Assembly (NCBI GenBank): GCA_037139095.1
Contig: JBAXHD010000016.1
Coordinates: 1 to 53,172 of the forward strand
Length of the DNA: 53,172 nt
Origin: WLMZ01 sp037139095
Lineage (GTDB): Bacteria > Actinomycetota > Acidimicrobiia > Acidimicrobiales > Ilumatobacteraceae
Direction: 5' to 3'
Shown here: positions 32,201 to 41,087 of the stretch, one piece after another
How the letters are laid out: each line of letters opens with the position of its first letter
Position numbering within the stretch: the first letter of the stretch is position 1
The notes under the pieces: generated by a model
What the model was told of the DNA's origin: nothing
The model's database searches: none
The model's input: the letters and a program-made list of their open reading frames with translations, nothing else
Program-made: the position numbers and the translations under genes

Positions 32201-33430
32201 CGCTCGCGCAAAGATGGTTTTGAGATAGGCGCCTTCGGCGAACTCAATCGGATGGTCAATGCCGTGACCGGTACGCGCCACCTCGCTGATGCGGTGGCGA
32301 CTGCTCTCGGCGGCGAGGTGAACTGCACCGAAGAACTCAACGTCGGAGACTCGGCTTGAGCACGACGACTGGACGAGCAAACCGCCGTCGTCGAGCAACT
32401 CAAGCGCCAGTTTGGTGAGCCGCTTGTATGCGCTGAGTGCGCGATCGACATCGGCTTTGCGATGGGCGAACGACGGCGGATCAACAATGACCACATCGAA
32501 CCGCCGGTGTTGCTTGGACATCGTGCCCATCACTTCGAATGCGTCGCCGACCATCGTGCTGTGCTCGCACTTCTGCACGTTGGGGATGACCATGTTGTGC
32601 TGCATGTTGCGCAGTGCAGCCTCGATGGAGCCAGCGCTGATATCGACGCTGATCACCGATTTGGCCGCACCCGCAGCGGCATACACCGAGAAGCCGCCAG
32701 TGCTCGAGAACACATCGAGCACGCGGGCATCGCGAGCAAGTCCGCGAACTCGCGCTCGGTTCTCGCGCTGATCAAGGAAGTGTCCGGTCTTTTGGCCGAG
32801 AACTACATCGGCTTCAAACGTGAGTCCGCTTTCGCGAAACAAGATTGGAGTGCTGGGCAATTCGCCAACCAGCGCAGTTCCTTCGCGCAGGCCAAACGTT
32901 TCTTGGCCGGCCACGTCGCGACTGAACCGCAAGATCACAGCCGTTGGACTCATCCGCTTCTGCAGCGCCGCAACGATGGCGCCGAGATGCGGCAGCCACG
33001 CAGTGCTGTAGAGCTTGATGACCAAGGTGCTGCCATAACGATCGACCACGAGACCCGACATTGCATCGTTCTCACCATGGATGAGGCGATAGGCCGTGGT
33101 GTCGCCGCGGGCAGTGATTACGCGGCGCTTGTCGATTGCATTGTCGACGCATTGCAGCCACCACGCCTGGTCGATATTGGCGGGCTTGCCCTGATGCAGC
33201 ACGCGCACCCGGATGGGTGATTCGGGGTCGTAAAGGCCGATTGCTACGAACTCGCGATCAGCATCGAAGATGACAGCGAGGTCGCCGGGCGCGCCGTCGT
33301 GGCTGACCGAAACGATCGAACCATCGAACACCCAGGGGTGCCCACCTTGTATTTGGCGGACCGCGTCTTTGGTCACGCGCACAGCAAGACGGCGAGTGGA
33401 CGGTGGTGGAACTTGGTCGAGAACGTTCAT
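32171..33430 (-). CDS. Class I SAM-dependent rRNA methyltransferase (RlmI/COG1092-like)
   Basis: A 419-residue protein with an N-terminal PUA domain (LAVRVTKDAVRQIQGGHPWVFDGSI), a central EEHEE-like domain with SGLVVDRYG, and a C-terminal Rossmann methyltransferase: VLDVFSSTGGFSVYAAAGA (SAM site), the acidic SVDIS, and the motif IV loop VIVDPPSFA. GQKTGHFLDQREN is the family signature. RlmI methylates a cytosine C5 in 23S rRNA. ATG 33430 is chosen because the PUA domain starts soon after; the frame continues upstream to 33520 without domain content. It converges on the LPxTG gene, with the stops 18 bp apart. Confidence 0.88.
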   Translation of the reverse strand: MNVLDQVPPPSTRRLAVRVTKDAVRQIQGGHPWVFDGSIVSVSHDGAPGDLAVIFDADREFVAIGLYDPESPIRVRVLHQGKPANIDQAWWLQCVDNAIDKRRVITARGDTTAYRLIHGENDAMSGLVVDRYGSTLVIKLYSTAWLPHLGAIVAALQKRMSPTAVILRFSRDVAGQETFGLREGTALVGELPSTPILFRESGLTFEADVVLGQKTGHFLDQRENRARVRGLARDARVLDVFSSTGGFSVYAAAGAAKSVISVDISAGSIEAALRNMQHNMVIPNVQKCEHSTMVGDAFEVMGTMSKQHRRFDVVIVDPPSFAHRKADVDRALSAYKRLTKLALELLDDGGLLVQSSCSSRVSDVEFFGAVHLAAESSRHRISEVARTGHGIDHPIEFAEGAYLKTIFARAHKRTEFARR

Positions 33431-33572
33431 GACGCATGCATCATGCCTGACGAAGGCGAGTGGTCGTCGCGATTTCACCCACAAGTAGCCGCGGGAACGG
33501 GCTTGGCTAGTGTGAGCCACAACCGAGCGACTTGTTCGCTACGCACCAACTCGTTTCAACAAGGGGTAACTC

Positions 33573-34661
33573 ATGGCACACAAGGTTCAAGGCATTATCG
33601 CTCGAGGCAAAGGCCAACCAGTGGAACTCACCACCATCGTTGTGCCCAACCCCGGTCCGGGCGAAGCGTTGGTGCAGGTGCAGGCATGCGGTGTGTGCCA
33701 CACCGATCTGCATTACCGCGAGGGCGGCATCAACGACGACTTCCCATTCCTGCTCGGTCACGAGGCAGCAGGCATTGTCGAGGCCGTTGGCCCCGATGTC
33801 ACCAACGTGAAGCCCGGCGATTTTGTCGTGCTCAACTGGCGCGCCGTGTGCGGCAACTGCCGGTCGTGTCTGCGCGGCAAGCCGCAATTCTGCTTCAGCA
33901 CCTTCAACGCAACACAGAAGATGACTCTGCTCGATGGCACACCGCTGGCTCCAGCGCTGGGCATCGGCGCCTTCGCAGAGAAAACGCTTGTGGCGGCCGG
34001 TCAGTGCACCCCTGTGAATTCCAAGGCCTCGCCAGCGGTTGCTGGTCTGCTTGGTTGTGGAGTGATGGCTGGCATCGGCGCAGCGATGCTCACCGGCGAA
34101 GTGCAGCGCGGCTACAGCGTTGCGGTGTTTGGTTGCGGTGGCGTGGGCAACGCTGCCATCGCTGGAGCTCGACTCGCTGGGGCCACCACCATCATCGGCG
34201 TCGATCTCGATGACCGCAAACTCGAGTGGGCGCGCCAGTTCGGCGCCACGCACACTGTGAACGCCAAGACCACCGAACCCATCGCTGCAATTCAGGCCGC
34301 CACCAATGGCAACGGCGCCGATGTCTGCATCGAGGCCGTGGGTCATCCCGAAGTGCTACGCCAAGCGTTTTATGCCCGCGATCTTGCTGGCACCGTCGTG
34401 CAGGTGGGCGTGCCCACACCCGACATGATCATGCCCAACATTCCGATGATCGACTTCTTTGGTCGCGGCGGAACGATGAAGCCAAGTTGGTACGGCGATT
34501 GCTTGCCAAGCCGCGACTTTCCGTTGCTCGTCGATCTGCACCTGCAGGGTCGCCTACCGCTCGAGGATTTCGTCACCGAGACCATTGCGCTTGGCGATGT
34601 CGAGGAAGCCTTCCATCGCATGGAGCGCGGCGAGGTGCTGCGCAGCGTGGTTCTGCTGTGA
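33573..34661 (+). CDS. mscR: S-(hydroxymethyl)mycothiol dehydrogenase
   Basis: A 362-residue zinc-dependent, class III-like alcohol dehydrogenase. Catalytic zinc: CGVCHTDLHYREGG and GHEAAGIVEAVG. Structural zinc: CGNCRSCLRGKPQFC. NAD site: VAVFGCGGVGNAAIAGA. The blocks NATQKMTLLDGTPL and MKPSWYGDCLPSRDFP are characteristic of the mycothiol-dependent formaldehyde dehydrogenase subfamily. It oxidises the formaldehyde-mycothiol adduct, and may reduce S-nitrosomycothiol. AAGGGG lies 6 nt before the ATG. It is coupled to an MBL hydrolase by a GTGA overlap, the same pair seen in mycobacteria. Good evidence that the host makes mycothiol. Confidence 0.92.
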   Translation: MAHKVQGIIARGKGQPVELTTIVVPNPGPGEALVQVQACGVCHTDLHYREGGINDDFPFLLGHEAAGIVEAVGPDVTNVKPGDFVVLNWRAVCGNCRSCLRGKPQFCFSTFNATQKMTLLDGTPLAPALGIGAFAEKTLVAAGQCTPVNSKASPAVAGLLGCGVMAGIGAAMLTGEVQRGYSVAVFGCGGVGNAAIAGARLAGATTIIGVDLDDRKLEWARQFGATHTVNAKTTEPIAAIQAATNGNGADVCIEAVGHPEVLRQAFYARDLAGTVVQVGVPTPDMIMPNIPMIDFFGRGGTMKPSWYGDCLPSRDFPLLVDLHLQGRLPLEDFVTETIALGDVEEAFHRMERGEVLRSVVLL

Positions 34662-35275
34662 TCGAACTGGTTACTACGTCGGGCATCTTTGCGCTCGACG
34701 GTGGCGAGTGGGAAGTAACGAACAACATCTGGTTGGTCGGAAACGATCGCGAGGTCATCATCATCGATGCGGCTCACGATGCAGCGCCCATCGTGCAAGC
34801 GGTCAACGGCCGACGCGTGAAAGCGATCGCGCTGAGCCACGGTCATAACGATCACATCAACGCGGCCTTGGCTCTACAAGATGTCGTCGACGCGCCCATC
34901 CTGTTGCACCCCGACGATCTCATGTTGTGGCACGTGATCTATCCCGACCGCGACCCTGACGGATGGCTCAACGATGGTGGGCGGCTTACCGTTGGCGGTG
35001 CCGAGTTGGGCGTGTTGCACACGCCGGGCCACTCGCCTGGCGGATGCTGTTTTCATGTGGCGGGCGGATGCGCCGATGGCACCGATGCGGTGTTTAGCGG
35101 CGACACGTTGTTCTGCGGTGGGCCGGGAGCAACTGGTCGCAGCTTCAGCGATTACGACACGATCGTTGCCTCAATTCGGCAGCGTCTGTTCACCCTGCCG
35201 CGCAGCACGGTGGTGCATACCGGTCACGGCGACAGCACAACGATCGGTGCCGAGGCAGACGCGCTGCGCGAGTAG
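34658..35275 (+). CDS. MBL-fold hydrolase partnered with mycothiol dehydrogenase
   Basis: A 205-residue metallo-beta-lactamase-fold protein. Metal ligands: SHGHNDHINAA (HxHxDH), HTPGHSPGG, FSGDTLF, and a final HTGHGDSTTIG. It begins at GTG 34658 overlapping the mscR stop. From the conserved gene pair I infer it hydrolyses the S-formylmycothiol product, in the role glyoxalase-II-like proteins have for other thiols. The long frame upstream to 34226 is a shadow of mscR. Confidence 0.88.
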   Translation: MIELVTTSGIFALDGGEWEVTNNIWLVGNDREVIIIDAAHDAAPIVQAVNGRRVKAIALSHGHNDHINAALALQDVVDAPILLHPDDLMLWHVIYPDRDPDGWLNDGGRLTVGGAELGVLHTPGHSPGGCCFHVAGGCADGTDAVFSGDTLFCGGPGATGRSFSDYDTIVASIRQRLFTLPRSTVVHTGHGDSTTIGAEADALRE

Positions 35276-35303
35276 CAAGGTGGGCGGTCAGTAGCATCAG
35301 GCG

Positions 35304-36524
35304 ATGACCATCTCCACGATGCGCGAAGAAGCCCACGACTATCTTGGCGATGCCATTGCGTTGCGTCGGCAACTGCATCAGTGGCCCGAGCTGGGTAACG
35401 ATCTACCCATTACTCGCGAGGCGGTCTTGTCATCGCTTGAGGGTTTGCCGCTCGACCTGAAACTGCACACGAGTACATCGGGAATCAGCGCGATGCTTAC
35501 CGGCGGCAAGCCCGGTCCAACCATCTTGCTGCGCGGCGATATGGATGCTCTGGCCATGCCCGAAGACACCGACCTCGACTTCAGTTCGAAGGTGAATGGG
35601 TGCATGCACGCCTGCGGTCACGACACGCACACAGCGATGCTGGTCGGCGCGGCAAAGATGCTCACGGCCCATCGCAGCGAGCTTGCTGGCCGGGTGTTGT
35701 TCATGTTCCAACCTGGCGAAGAAGGCCACGGTGGAGCGCGATACATGTTGCAAGAGGGCCTGCTGAATGTTGATCCATTGGCCGATGGCACACCATCGCC
35801 AGTAACCGGTGCCTTTGCGTTGCACATCACCAGCTCGATGCCGGTCGGCATGGTCAGCACTCGCGGCGGCGCCATCATGGCCTCGAGCGACCGACTCATC
35901 ATCACCGTGCATGGCCGTGGCGGTCATGCCAGTGAGCCGCATCGCGCGCTCGACCCCATTCCTGTGGCGTGCGAAATCGTGCAGGCAATGCAGATGATGG
36001 TCACCCGCAGCATTGATGTCTTCGATCCATCGATCGTCACGGTCGGAAGAATCACAGCGGGCACTACGAACAACGTGATTCCCGAAACTGCAGAGATCGA
36101 AGGCACCATTCGCGCAGTCAGCGAGCGCACCCGGTCGAAGGTGCATGCCGGTATCCAGCGCGTTGCCGAGGGAGTGGCCGCCGCACACGACGCGACCGTC
36201 ACCGTAGAGATTCATTTGGGCTACCCGGTCACCTCAAACAACACTGACTTCGCCGCCTTTGCAACTGGCGTTGCTGGCGAGGTCATCGGGGCCAACCGGG
36301 TCAGGCAGATGCCGAATCCGGTGATGGGCGCCGAAGATTTCAGTTACGTGCTCGAAGCCGTTCCCGGATCGATGATGTTCCTCGGTGGCACGCCCGCAGG
36401 GAAGAACCCCGCTACTGCTGCGCCGAATCACAGCAACCGCGTGACGTTCGATGAGCAAGCAATGGTGTCGGGCATGGCGTTGTATACCGCAGTAGCCATG
36501 CGCCATCTTGATCCCACCTGTTAA
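35304..36524 (+). CDS. M20D-family amidohydrolase
   Basis: A 406-residue hippurate hydrolase/IAA-amino-acid-hydrolase-like M20D enzyme. RRQLHQWPELG matches the family's 'R..lH..PEl.' opening. Metal ligands: CMHACGHDTHTAMLVGAA, FQPGEEGHGGARYM, and the late NPVMGAEDFSYVLEAVPG. It hydrolyses N-acyl amino acids or related amides in the cytosol; the natural substrate is unknown. It stands alone, 28 bp after the MBL gene on the same strand, and could be transcribed with it. Confidence 0.88.
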   Translation: MTISTMREEAHDYLGDAIALRRQLHQWPELGNDLPITREAVLSSLEGLPLDLKLHTSTSGISAMLTGGKPGPTILLRGDMDALAMPEDTDLDFSSKVNGCMHACGHDTHTAMLVGAAKMLTAHRSELAGRVLFMFQPGEEGHGGARYMLQEGLLNVDPLADGTPSPVTGAFALHITSSMPVGMVSTRGGAIMASSDRLIITVHGRGGHASEPHRALDPIPVACEIVQAMQMMVTRSIDVFDPSIVTVGRITAGTTNNVIPETAEIEGTIRAVSERTRSKVHAGIQRVAEGVAAAHDATVTVEIHLGYPVTSNNTDFAAFATGVAGEVIGANRVRQMPNPVMGAEDFSYVLEAVPGSMMFLGGTPAGKNPATAAPNHSNRVTFDEQAMVSGMALYTAVAMRHLDPTC

Positions 36525-36564
36525 GTCCCTATCTATTACTGGTCAGGCGTACTGCGCACCGCAA

Positions 36565-36578
36565 TGACACCTTTGTCA
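36565..36578. promoter_or_regulatory. TGACA-CCTT-TGTCA dyad before the flavin electron-transfer operon
   Basis: A 5-4-5 inverted repeat in the 127-bp gap between the M20D gene and the ferric-reductase-like gene, 73 bp before its ATG. The arms are short, so chance occurrence is quite possible. The rest of the gap holds no clear promoter I can name. Confidence 0.25.
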
Positions 36579-36651
36579 AGATTCGCGTTCTTGGCTTGAT
36601 GTTTGATGTGCTCTCACCTGACTCTTACACGAGAAATGTTGACTATCACCC

Positions 36652-38049
36652 ATGCCATCAAGCACCCGTCAGGCTTCACGCCCCCGCATGCCTGCGCGCG
36701 GACCCGCACGAGCCCTGCCTCGCCCTCGTCCGTCGGCGTTGTTCGGCACCGATATTTGGATCATCGCGGCGGCGTACGTAGCGTGCGTATTTGGCCTATG
36801 GGCTTGGCACGGGGGTGTTACCGCTCTCGGTCGCAACTGGCTTGATGGCTGGTTGTCGCTCTCGCAACTTTCTGGTTTGTTGTCGTCGGCATGTGGGTTG
36901 TTTGGTGTGGTGCTCATCGCCCGCCCACGCACGCTCGAACGTCACCTTGGCCTCGACAAGATGTTTGTGTGGCACCGGTACCTCGGCGAGAGCATGGCTG
37001 TGCTCTTGGCTGTGCATATCGCCTCGGCGGTCATTGCCGGTACCGCCGATGGCACTGGCACATGGGCGGTTATCCGCAACTACACCGGTCGTCAGCCATA
37101 CATGGCTATGGCCACCGTTGGCGGACTGCTGATCTTCGTTGTCACCATTACCTCGCTCAAATCGATTCGTCGGCAGATGTCGTACGAAACGTGGTATTTC
37201 GTTCACCTCACTGCCTATGTAGCGCTGGCCATATCGTTTGGTCACGAAATTGTCCTTGGCAATGACTTCACCGACGACAAAGTTGCGCGTTGGTTTTGGG
37301 TTGCCATTCACGTTGGCGTGTTGGCTGCGGTGCTGTCCGGCCGCTGGGGTCGCACCATCATGTCGGTCATGCGCCCGCTGCGTGTTGAGTCGGTTGTGCC
37401 GCTCGGCGCCGACATCAGTGCCGTCACCTTGGGTGGCCCAGGCTTGAGTCGCCTCGAAGCGCATGGCGGTCAGTTCTGCATGCTGCGTCCCATGCGGCTT
37501 GGGCTGTGGTGGCAGAGCCATCCATTCTCACTGTCGGCAGCGCCTACCACCCATGGATTGCGCTTCACGATCAAGGATCGCGGCGACGCCAGCGGTGTGA
37601 TCAACAGACTGAAGGTCGGCACCCGCGTAGCGGTTGAAGGACCATACGGAGTTGCCACCCCTGATGTTGCCGTTGGTTCAAAGGTGCTGTGCATCGTGGG
37701 CGGCGTCGGTGTGGCGCCAGCCCGGGCAATGCTCGAGCTCCTCACCCCCGATCAGCAACCAATCGTGCTCTACCGAGCGCGATCAAAGGAAGACCTTGTG
37801 CACCTCGATGAGATGCAGCACATCGCCAAGAAAGTACGCGGCGAAGTACTCACGCTTGTTGGCCCTTCGGTGTCTCTCGCTGTGAAGGACCCATTCAGTG
37901 GTCCTTCGCTGCTGCGGGCGATTCCTGATGTCGCCGAGCGCACGGTCTTCGTGTGCGGCCCCGATTCGCTCGTGCACGCCGCACGTCGGGGACTCAAAGC
38001 AGCAGGCGTGCCAACAGAAAATGTTCACTTCGAAATGGTTTGGTGGTAA
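36652..38049 (+). CDS. Ferric-reductase-like transmembrane flavocytochrome oxidoreductase
   Basis: A 465-residue two-part protein. Residues about 30-220 form a ferric-reductase-like membrane domain of six helices with heme-type His residues (MFVWHRYLGE, LAVHIASAV, WYFVHLTAY, SFGHEIVLG). Residues about 230-465 are a ferredoxin-NADP reductase-like module: SHPFSLSAAPT for flavin binding, VLCIVGGVGVAPARAMLE for NAD(P)H, and a C-terminal VFVCGPDSLV. It should carry electrons from cytosolic NAD(P)H across the membrane. It is followed by an exported FMN-binding protein and ApbE, probably its electron acceptor and that protein's maturase. Confidence 0.88.
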   Translation: MPSSTRQASRPRMPARGPARALPRPRPSALFGTDIWIIAAAYVACVFGLWAWHGGVTALGRNWLDGWLSLSQLSGLLSSACGLFGVVLIARPRTLERHLGLDKMFVWHRYLGESMAVLLAVHIASAVIAGTADGTGTWAVIRNYTGRQPYMAMATVGGLLIFVVTITSLKSIRRQMSYETWYFVHLTAYVALAISFGHEIVLGNDFTDDKVARWFWVAIHVGVLAAVLSGRWGRTIMSVMRPLRVESVVPLGADISAVTLGGPGLSRLEAHGGQFCMLRPMRLGLWWQSHPFSLSAAPTTHGLRFTIKDRGDASGVINRLKVGTRVAVEGPYGVATPDVAVGSKVLCIVGGVGVAPARAMLELLTPDQQPIVLYRARSKEDLVHLDEMQHIAKKVRGEVLTLVGPSVSLAVKDPFSGPSLLRAIPDVAERTVFVCGPDSLVHAARRGLKAAGVPTENVHFEMVWW

Positions 38050-38051
38050 CA

Positions 38052-38615
38052 GTGAAACAACAAGCGCCAGTCTCCCTCGCTCGTCGCGTGTGGCCAGCCC
38101 TCGCTGTTGCGGGTGCCTCGGCGGCCTTCGTATCGGCACTTGATCACCCAACGCAGTTCGTTGCCGACACGGTGTCGCTCACGGGTGCAGTCGATCCAAA
38201 TACGCCAGCCACATTGGTTTCAGTTCCGGCTATCGCGACCACCACGGTTCCGCCAGCGCCGGTAGACCCGGGTGCTCCGGCCCCTGTGGCGACAGTGCCA
38301 CCTGCACCCGCTGCAGCCCCCCCTGCTGGCGGAGGTGCATGTGGGGCCGCGATCGCCGGACCGGTGGTCAACACTCGTTGGGGCCCGGTGCAAGTGCAGG
38401 CCAGCCTCACTCCAGATCGAGTGGTGTGCGATGTGTCAACGCTGCAGACTCCCAACAGCCACAACCGTTCGGTGCAGATCAATAACTACGCCCGCCCAAT
38501 TCTGCACAAGCGGGTCATCGCTGCCGGCAACGCCAAGATCAACGGCGTGTCCGGAGCCACCATTACCTCTCGCGGCTACGTCGCTTCGCTGCAATACATC
38601 CTCGATCACGCCTGA
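38052..38615 (+). CDS. Exported FMN-binding domain protein (predicted covalently flavinylated)
   Basis: A 187-residue protein: N-terminal signal/anchor helix (RRVWPALAVAGASAAFVSAL), a Pro/Ala-rich linker of about 60 residues, then an FMN_bind domain (NTRWGPVQVQASLTPDRVVCDV, INNYARPILHKRVIAAGNAKING). SGATITSRGYVASLQYIL contains the SGAT-type motif whose Thr is modified with FMN by ApbE in RnfG/NqrC-like proteins. GTG 38052 starts 2 bp after the oxidoreductase stop; the frame further upstream is a shadow. Its stop overlaps the apbE start (TGATG). Likely the outer-face electron carrier. Confidence 0.85.
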   Translation: MKQQAPVSLARRVWPALAVAGASAAFVSALDHPTQFVADTVSLTGAVDPNTPATLVSVPAIATTTVPPAPVDPGAPAPVATVPPAPAAAPPAGGGACGAAIAGPVVNTRWGPVQVQASLTPDRVVCDVSTLQTPNSHNRSVQINNYARPILHKRVIAAGNAKINGVSGATITSRGYVASLQYILDHA

Positions 38616-39418
38616 TGTCTGGCCCCTCTCTGTCGCCGTTGCGTCGCAACGCACGATTGATGGGCACCATCGCGAGCGTGCACGTGTACGACGACCTGAG
38701 TGAAGATCAGGTCGATGCAGCAGTGAGCGATGCACTTGCTGAACTCGAACGTCTTGAGCAAATGTTCAGCACGTTTCGAGCTGACAGTGTCATCAGCCAG
38801 GTCAATCGTGGCGATCTGAACGTGCTCGATGCGCCGCCCGAAGTGATCGAGGTGCTCGATGCATGCACCTGGCTCGAACACGCCAGCAACGGCGCGTTTA
38901 GCGCCCGCCGCGAAGACGGCAGCATCGACCCCGCTGGGTTCGTGAAGGGCTGGGCGTGTGAGCGTGGCGCTGCTCGACTCGCAGCTAGCGGTCTCTCAAA
39001 TTTCATGTTTACAATCGGCGGCGATCTGATGGTGCACGGCGAGCCTGCGCCCGGCCAGTTGTGGACGGTGGCAATCGCCGATCCGTTGCACCCCGATGTC
39101 GTGACACGTTCGATCGACATTGTCGACGGTGCCGTCGCTACGTCGGGCACCAGCGAGCGCGGCAATCACATTCGTCTGGTTCCTACCACCGACAATCGTT
39201 CGAACACGAACACGAACTACGACAACGAGTCGCCGCTGCTGTCGCTCACTGTGATTGGACCGAGCCTCACCTGGGCCGATGCCTTTGCAACGGCGGCCTT
39301 TGCCATGGGCCACAAGGGACTCGAATGGGTGGCTCAGTTTGTTGGTTATGAAGCCATTGCCATCGATCGAGATGGCGAAGTCACCACTACGGCGGGGTTC
39401 ACGCAGGCCACCGTGTAA
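38615..39418 (+). CDS. apbE: FAD:protein FMN transferase
   Basis: A 267-residue ApbE-family flavin transferase. It has the opening MGTIASVHVY, the FSTFRADSVISQVNRG block (family 'lS.y...SeIsrlN'), IDPAGFVKGWACERGA (family 'lDlggiaKGyA'), FTIGGDLMVHG, and a late metal-site region SLTWADAFATAAFAMG (family 'a..aDalsTa.fvlG'). It attaches FMN through a phosphoester to Thr in exported proteins. No signal peptide is visible, unlike many ApbE homologues; either it acts before export or the start is mis-called. It is translationally coupled to its probable target. Confidence 0.9.
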   Translation: MSGPSLSPLRRNARLMGTIASVHVYDDLSEDQVDAAVSDALAELERLEQMFSTFRADSVISQVNRGDLNVLDAPPEVIEVLDACTWLEHASNGAFSARREDGSIDPAGFVKGWACERGAARLAASGLSNFMFTIGGDLMVHGEPAPGQLWTVAIADPLHPDVVTRSIDIVDGAVATSGTSERGNHIRLVPTTDNRSNTNTNYDNESPLLSLTVIGPSLTWADAFATAAFAMGHKGLEWVAQFVGYEAIAIDRDGEVTTTAGFTQATV

Positions 39419-39439
39419 CGGCGGCAGTTGCGTTGGTCT

Positions 39440-41035
39440 CTACTCGACCGACAACGATTTCAAGGTGAGCTTGGGTTCGTCGGCGAGTAAACGCTGCAGG
39501 CGATAGATGTTTTCGAACAGCGCCACCATCGAACCATCAGCGCGCTGCAAGATGCGGATACCGCCGATCTGACGCAAGCGATCGGCACTCTCTTCGTCGG
39601 TGCCTCGAATGGCTTGATACGGCGAACCGGTTAACTCGACGGGAGCGTTGAATTCGCTGTCGAGACGGTGCGCGAACACCTCGAACTGCAGTTGCCCAAC
39701 AGCGGCAAGCACTAGCGCAGCGTCGCCCATCTGGGGGTCGCGGAGCACTTGCACAACGCCTTCTTCTTCGAGCACTTCGATGCCGCGACGAAACTGCTTG
39801 ACCCGGCTGGTGTCTTTCGGTCGAGCATTGGTGAACAGTTCGGGAGCGAAGCGGGGGATGCCTGGAAATGTGACCGGCACGTCTTCGTACAGCGTGTCGC
39901 CCAGTTGCAGACCGTTGGCGTTGACCAACCCCACCACATCTCCGGGATAGGCCTCTTCGACAGTGCTGCGCTCGGCGCCGAAAACGGTGGATGCGTACTT
40001 GGTTGCAAACGGCTTACCGGTGCGCGACACGGTCATGGTCATGCCGCGGTCGAAGCGGCCGCTGCAGATGCGCACGAACGCGATTCGGTCACGATGTGAA
40101 CGATCCATGTTGGCCTGCACCTTGAAGACAAAAGCTGAGCATGGCGCATCGATGGGGCGCCGCAGGCCGTTTACGTCGGGGCGCGCCGGCGGTGCTGGCA
40201 CGAGCTCGACTACGGCGTCGAGCAAGGCACGCACACCAAAGTCGGTGAGTGCTGAACCGACGAACAACGGTGTGCTTTCTCCTGCGAGAAACGAGGGCAT
40301 ATCGAGATCGGCCCCAACAGCGTCGAGCAAGCCGACTCCGTCGAGCGCGCGCTGCCACAGCACGCCTTCTTCGGCGGCGGCCTGTTCGAATGACATCTCT
40401 TCTTCGGGAGCGATGCGTGCGCCGCGGGCCACGCGGGTAAATCTCGTGAACACTCGGCGGCGGCGATCGATGACGCCGCGGAAGTCGCCAGCGTCGCCTA
40501 CTGGCCATGTGATGGGAGTGGGGCGCAGATTGATCTTGGTCTCGATCTCGTCGAGCAACTCGAGCGGATCAAGACCCGGACGATCGAACTTGTTGAGAAA
40601 GGTGAGCACGGGCAGCTTGCGAGCGCGACACACTTCGAACAACTTCAGCGTTTGCGGCTCGATGCCCTTGGCCGAGTCGAGCACCATCACTACGGCATCG
40701 ACTGCGGCGAGCACGCGATATGTGTCTTCGCTGAAGTCGCGGTGACCCGGCGTATCGAGCAGGTTGATGACGCAGTCTTTGTATTCGAACTGCATTACGG
40801 CAGAAGTAATGGAGATGCCGCGCTTTTGTTCGAGCTCCATCCAGTCGCTGGTGGCGCTGCGGTTCTGGCCTTTGGCCTTTACCGATCCGGCCTCAACCAC
40901 GGCTCCGGCGTAGAGAAGGAACTTCTCGGTGAGCGTGGTTTTGCCGGCGTCGGGGTGGCTAATGATGGCAAACGTGCGACGCCGTTTTGCTTCGTCTTCT
41001 GGTCGAAAGTTGCTCACATCATCTCCGGTCGCCAC
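39440..41035 (-). CDS. prfC: Peptide chain release factor 3
   Basis: A 531-residue translational GTPase. G1 is SHPDAGKTTLTEK; switch I region RSATSDWMELEQKRGISITSA; G3 DTPGHRDFSEDTYR; G4 LNKFDRPG. The length, the GISITSAVMQFEY block and the C-terminal RF3 domain (FPGIPRFAPELFTNARPKD, VGQLQFEVFAHRLDSEF) separate it from EF-G. RF3 recycles RF1/RF2 after termination and is present in only some bacteria. The start is GTG 41035. It converges on apbE with a 21-bp gap. Confidence 0.95.
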   Translation of the reverse strand: MATGDDVSNFRPEDEAKRRRTFAIISHPDAGKTTLTEKFLLYAGAVVEAGSVKAKGQNRSATSDWMELEQKRGISITSAVMQFEYKDCVINLLDTPGHRDFSEDTYRVLAAVDAVVMVLDSAKGIEPQTLKLFEVCRARKLPVLTFLNKFDRPGLDPLELLDEIETKINLRPTPITWPVGDAGDFRGVIDRRRRVFTRFTRVARGARIAPEEEMSFEQAAAEEGVLWQRALDGVGLLDAVGADLDMPSFLAGESTPLFVGSALTDFGVRALLDAVVELVPAPPARPDVNGLRRPIDAPCSAFVFKVQANMDRSHRDRIAFVRICSGRFDRGMTMTVSRTGKPFATKYASTVFGAERSTVEEAYPGDVVGLVNANGLQLGDTLYEDVPVTFPGIPRFAPELFTNARPKDTSRVKQFRRGIEVLEEEGVVQVLRDPQMGDAALVLAAVGQLQFEVFAHRLDSEFNAPVELTGSPYQAIRGTDEESADRLRQIGGIRILQRADGSMVALFENIYRLQRLLADEPKLTLKSLSVE

Positions 41036-41087
41036 ACGCTATCGCCATGGCCAAGAGACTGGCCCGTGACGACTCTGCTGGCGACGG

